Positions 5,667-5,678 of a stretch of DNA of 5,678 nucleotides are shown here, piece by piece. The stretch covers positions 1 to 5,678 of the forward strand of contig DAOVVQ010000253.1 of assembly GCA_030637065.1 (NCBI GenBank). Direction: 5' to 3'. The position numbers were made by a program, and so were the translations under genes. Each line of letters begins with the position of its first letter. Position 1 is the first letter of the stretch. Under the pieces are notes generated by a model. That model made no database searches, was not told the origin of the DNA, and saw only the letters and a list, made by a program, of their open reading frames with translations. The DNA comes from Planctomycetota bacterium (GTDB lineage: Bacteria; Planctomycetota; Phycisphaerae; Sedimentisphaerales; Anaerohalosphaeraceae).

Positions 5667-5678
5667 CGTCAAAGTCAT

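Noticed and set aside
5652..5678. Minus-strand ATG at the window edge followed by 7 codons and TAG, as a leader peptide or the tail of an upstream gene
   Set aside because: The frame is cut by the window edge and overlaps the TATAAT candidate; 27 bases cannot distinguish a gene end from chance.
1..5678. Mobile elements, CRISPR repeats, RNA genes or a novel defence system
   Set aside because: Coding density is high, every long gene is a known housekeeping family, and the few gaps contain no array, terminal inverted repeats or structured RNA that I can recognise.

Overview
The window holds four complete protein genes and the first codons of a fifth. All belong to recognisable housekeeping families. 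I see no phage, transposon, CRISPR, toxin-antitoxin or defence module, no tRNA or rRNA, and no clearly new system. The LpxA homologue points to a Gram-negative-type (diderm) bacterium that makes lipid A. GC content is moderate. A planctomycete or other deep-branching diderm would fit the UvrA variant and the pairing of lpxA with a Gfo/Idh/MocA gene, but that placement is inference and the phylum cannot be fixed from this sequence alone.

Layout. Positions 1-2919 are read on the minus strand. uvrA (nucleotide excision repair) starts from a GTG at 2919. It is followed after 23 nt by the start of another gene at 43, preceded by its own ribosome binding site and cut off by the window edge. Positions 2920-3061 are a 142-bp divergent spacer. 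It carries a good sigma70-like promoter for uvrA, a weak overlapping promoter candidate for the opposite gene, a perfect 6-1-6 palindrome at the predicted uvrA transcription start, and a small tandem repeat in the uvrA leader. nfi (endonuclease V, deaminated-base repair) follows on the plus strand at 3062-3736. A 49-bp convergent spacer without a convincing terminator separates it from a minus-strand pair: lpxA (5618-4806), then a Gfo/Idh/MocA oxidoreductase (4790-3786). A consensus TATAAT lies upstream of lpxA at the window edge.

How the genes work together. uvrA and nfi form a divergent DNA-repair pair: UvrA finds bulky lesions for UvrB/UvrC, and endonuclease V nicks next to inosine (deaminated adenine). 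lpxA and the oxidoreductase lie 15 nt apart and are probably translated from one message. LpxA acylates a UDP-GlcNAc-type sugar in the first step of lipid A synthesis. The oxidoreductase resembles the lpx-linked family that includes GnnA, which oxidises the 3-position of UDP-GlcNAc on the way to the 3-amino sugar of amide-linked lipid A. Whether that modification occurs here is open, because no GnnB-type aminotransferase is in view.

The points most worth a second look are the palindrome and overlapping promoters between the repair genes, the lpxA/GnnA-like pair with unusual residues in the LpxA acceptor-site loop, a His-to-Asn change in a conserved endonuclease V motif, and the Cys-Cys-to-Cys-His change in the first UvrA zinc module.
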